This document shows positions 62,512 through 64,000 of a stretch of 64,000 nt of DNA, piece by piece (position 1 is the first letter of the stretch; each line of letters starts with the position of its first letter). The position numbers and the translations under genes are program-made. The notes under the pieces were generated by a model that was not told the DNA's origin, made no database searches, and saw nothing but the letters and a program-made list of their open reading frames with translations. Source of the DNA: DASZQY01 sp963843565 (GTDB lineage: Bacteria; Pseudomonadota; Alphaproteobacteria; Rhizobiales; Kaistiaceae); contig CAWJKY010000003.1 of NCBI GenBank assembly GCA_963843565.1, positions 186,001-250,000 on the forward strand. Direction: 5' to 3'.

Positions 62512-62988
62512 CTATCCGCGGCCGAGGCTGCCCGCCGGGTCGGTCGCGGCGAGCAGCCGCCTGAGCAGCCCCTTCATGCGCGCCAAGCCGCCAGCACCGA
62601 TGAGTGCCGCGTATTCGGCTTCGATCTCGAGCATGACTTCGATGGCGGCGAGCAAGATGCGCCGCCCGGAAGCCGTGTGGCGCGCGATCACGGCGCGGCC
62701 GTCCTTCGGATCCCTTATGCGCTCGATGTAACCGCGGGCCTCGATTTCGCCGAGCAACTGGCTCGCCGCCTGCCGCGACGTCCCGAGGCGCTCGGCGATC
62801 GTTCCGACGCGCGTCCCTTCCGTGTCGATGTTGGCCAGAATGGCGGTGAAGGACGGCTGGAAGTCGGCGAAGCCGTGGGCGCGGATGCGCCTCGACATGT
62901 CGGCGTTCATTGTCTCGGTGGCGCGGAACAGAAGCCTGAGGAGCATTTGTTCGCGGGTGGCGCGGACGGACTGGGGATCGAACGTCAT
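62512..62988 (-). CDS. MarR-family transcriptional regulator
   Basis: The 158-residue regulator has a winged helix-turn-helix (VGTIAERLGTSRQAASQLLG, wing IERIRDPKDGRAVI) and the flanking dimerisation helices typical of MarR. These proteins are usually repressors released by small phenolic or lipophilic compounds. It is divergent from the SnoaL-like gene across a gap holding two overlapping dyads, and upstream of the DMT transporter gene on its own strand. Confidence 0.9.
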   Translation of the reverse strand: MTFDPQSVRATREQMLLRLLFRATETMNADMSRRIRAHGFADFQPSFTAILANIDTEGTRVGTIAERLGTSRQAASQLLGEIEARGYIERIRDPKDGRAVIARHTASGRRILLAAIEVMLEIEAEYAALIGAGGLARMKGLLRRLLAATDPAGSLGRG

Positions 62989-63002
62989 TTTATGCAACCT
63001 GC

Positions 63003-63031
63003 TTGACAAAATAGGCAAGGCGATTGACAAT
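63003..63031 (+). promoter_or_regulatory. Sigma-70-like promoter for the SnoaL-like gene
   Basis: A perfect TTGACA -35 is followed after 17 bases by GACAAT as -10, reading toward the SnoaL-like gene about 80 bases away. The predicted -10 lies within the MarR-operator candidate. Confidence 0.5.
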
Positions 63032-63040
63032 CGTCTTGTC
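63021..63040. promoter_or_regulatory. Overlapping dyads, probable MarR operator
   Basis: CGATTG-A-CAATCG is a perfect 6-bp dyad, and GACAA-N5-TTGTC overlaps it. Both sit between the divergent MarR and SnoaL-like genes and cover the -10 of the rightward promoter, as expected for MarR repression of both directions. Confidence 0.55.
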
Positions 63041-63109
63041 TAGAGGATGAGGCGCCGCGGCGCAACGCGCTCAAGCGCCGCGCCCTGGCAGGATCGTGGG
63101 GGTCCAAAC

Positions 63110-63538
63110 ATGCAGACGCAGACACTTGACCGCGCGGCGGCGAACAAGGCGCGCCAGCGAATGCTCGTCGAGACGTTGCAGGACAGGGGCGAAATCGACC
63201 GGGTCGCGGAGTTCGTCAGCCCGGCGATCGTCGACCATAGCGCCATGCCCGGCATGCCGGGCGGGCTCGATGGGCTCCGGGCGATTCTCGGCGCGATCCG
63301 CCAGGGCTTTCCGGACCATGACGCCAAGGTCGTCCACATGGTCGCCGAAGGTGACATGGTCGCGACGTACAAGACGTTCACCGGCACGCACAGCGGCGAC
63401 TTTTTCGGCACGCCGGCGACCGGCAAACGGGCGACGATCCGGGTGATGGACTTCGTCCGCTACAAGGACGGCAAGGTCAGCGAGCACTGGAACATCGTGG
63501 ATTTCGCCGGACTGATGCAGCAACTCACGGGGAAGTAG
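63110..63538 (+). CDS. SnoaL-like ester cyclase/hydrolase-family protein
   Basis: The 142-residue protein has the NTF2/SnoaL-like fold, with the helix-rich start RMLVETLQDRGEIDRVAEFV, VDHSAMPGMPGGLDGLRAI and the closing YKDGKVSEHWNIVDFAGLMQ. Members are polyketide cyclases, small hydrolases or binding proteins; no specific activity can be assigned. The start ATG follows a GGGGG-type site; a longer frame upstream would run into the promoter. Control by the divergent MarR regulator is likely. Confidence 0.82.
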   Translation: MQTQTLDRAAANKARQRMLVETLQDRGEIDRVAEFVSPAIVDHSAMPGMPGGLDGLRAILGAIRQGFPDHDAKVVHMVAEGDMVATYKTFTGTHSGDFFGTPATGKRATIRVMDFVRYKDGKVSEHWNIVDFAGLMQQLTGK

Positions 63539-63607
63539 CGTCGGCCCGTCGCGAACCGCTGTTGCCGCTGTTGCCGCGGTCGTCGCTTCGCGGTAATTGC
63601 CGGGGCG

Positions 63608-64000
63608 ATGCTCGAGAATCTCAAAGCCAACAATCGCGCCTGGGCTGCTCGCAGACTGATGGACGATCCCGGCTTCTTTAGCCGGCTGACGGGCCAGCAG
63701 TCGCCCGAATACCTGTGGATCGGATGCTCCGACAGCCGCGTGCCGGCCAACGAGATCGTCGACCTCGATCCGGGCGAGCTGTTCGTCCACCGCAACGTCG
63801 CCAACCTCGCGCCGCCGCAGGACGCCAACTACCTGTCGGTGCTGCAGTTCGCGGTCGACGTGCTCAAGGTCAAGCACATCATGGTGGTTGGCCACTACGG
63901 CTGCGGCGGCGTCGCGGCGGCGGTCGACGGCAAGCGGCGCGGGCTGGTCGACCACTGGCTGCACCCGATCCGCGAGGTGGCGCATGCCCACCACGAGGAA
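63608..64000 (+). CDS. Beta-class carbonic anhydrase, N-terminal part
   Basis: The frame runs off the right edge after 131 codons. It hydrates carbon dioxide to bicarbonate. Zinc ligands and the catalytic dyad are visible: Cys39, Asp41 and Arg43 in IGCSDSR, and His95 and Cys98 in VVGHYGCGG. NNRAWAARLMDDPGFF and ELFVHRNVANL are typical of the bacterial beta class. The remaining C-terminal third lies outside the window. Confidence 0.94.
   Translation, partial: MLENLKANNRAWAARRLMDDPGFFSRLTGQQSPEYLWIGCSDSRVPANEIVDLDPGELFVHRNVANLAPPQDANYLSVLQFAVDVLKVKHIMVVGHYGCGGVAAAVDGKRRGLVDHWLHPIREVAHAHHEE

Overview
The window is GC-rich and densely coded. It reads as a chromosomal segment of an alphaproteobacterium, most likely order Hyphomicrobiales (Rhizobiales). 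The main reason is the left arm: the order ccmI-ccmE-ccmF-ccmH, degP-like protease, OmpR-type response regulator, histidine kinase, glnE, PleC-type kinase matches, from memory, the cycHJKL-degP-glnE-pleC neighbourhood of rhizobia. Other signs are PleC/PdhS-type histidine kinases, CtrA-like boxes, the cobS/cobT pair and a possible iron-control (Irr-type) motif. I recognised no tRNA, rRNA, CRISPR array, insertion sequence or prophage. Both ends cut a gene: a PhoQ/FeuQ-like histidine kinase on the left and a beta-carbonic anhydrase on the right.

Layout. 1-9.1 kb: sensor kinase end, lipoprotein, cytochrome c maturation operon, HtrA/DegP-like periplasmic protease and a two-component system. 9.1-17.9 kb: glnE, a secreted unknown, PleC-like kinase and aminopeptidase N. 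18.2-24.3 kb: a sugar operon with a LacI-type regulator, xylB, xylA, a TIM-barrel isomerase and a Gfo/Idh/MocA dehydrogenase. 24.3-26.5 kb: nitronate monooxygenase, a small membrane protein and a lipoprotein. 26.5-32.9 kb: an orphan LivH-type permease overlapping putA, then a HigBA-type toxin-antitoxin pair and adenine deaminase. 32.9-35.7 kb: a minus-strand operon of an unrecognised Cys/His-rich 334-residue protein, a small SET-domain methyltransferase and an MFS transporter. 36.2-40.7 kb: two consecutive CHASE4-GGDEF-EAL proteins. 40.8-48.6 kb: dusA, an SBF-type transporter, a membrane-anchored retropepsin-like protease, cobS/cobT, a histidine kinase, a uracil-DNA glycosylase-family protein and an Lrp regulator. 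48.6-52.6 kb: a polar amino acid ABC transporter without its ATPase, a beta-hydroxyacid dehydrogenase and an AlkD-like protein. 52.6-53.7 kb: 1.1 kb without a recognisable gene but with palindromes and a repeat. 53.7-64 kb: Mrp/ApbC ATPase, cupredoxin, an iron-related cluster (PKHD hydroxylase, imelysin, di-haem protein), small enzymes, a PilZ protein, a DMT transporter, and a MarR regulator divergent from a SnoaL-like protein.

Most of the window is ordinary core metabolism and signalling. The best candidate for something undescribed is the three-gene operon at 32.9-35.7 kb. Second-rank signals are the iron-linked divergent promoter at 56.37-56.40 kb, the CtrA-like boxes in front of both c-di-GMP genes, the orphan permease coupled to putA, and the toxin-antitoxin pair joined to adenine deaminase. 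All functional calls rest on reading motifs and context by eye; no searches were run.
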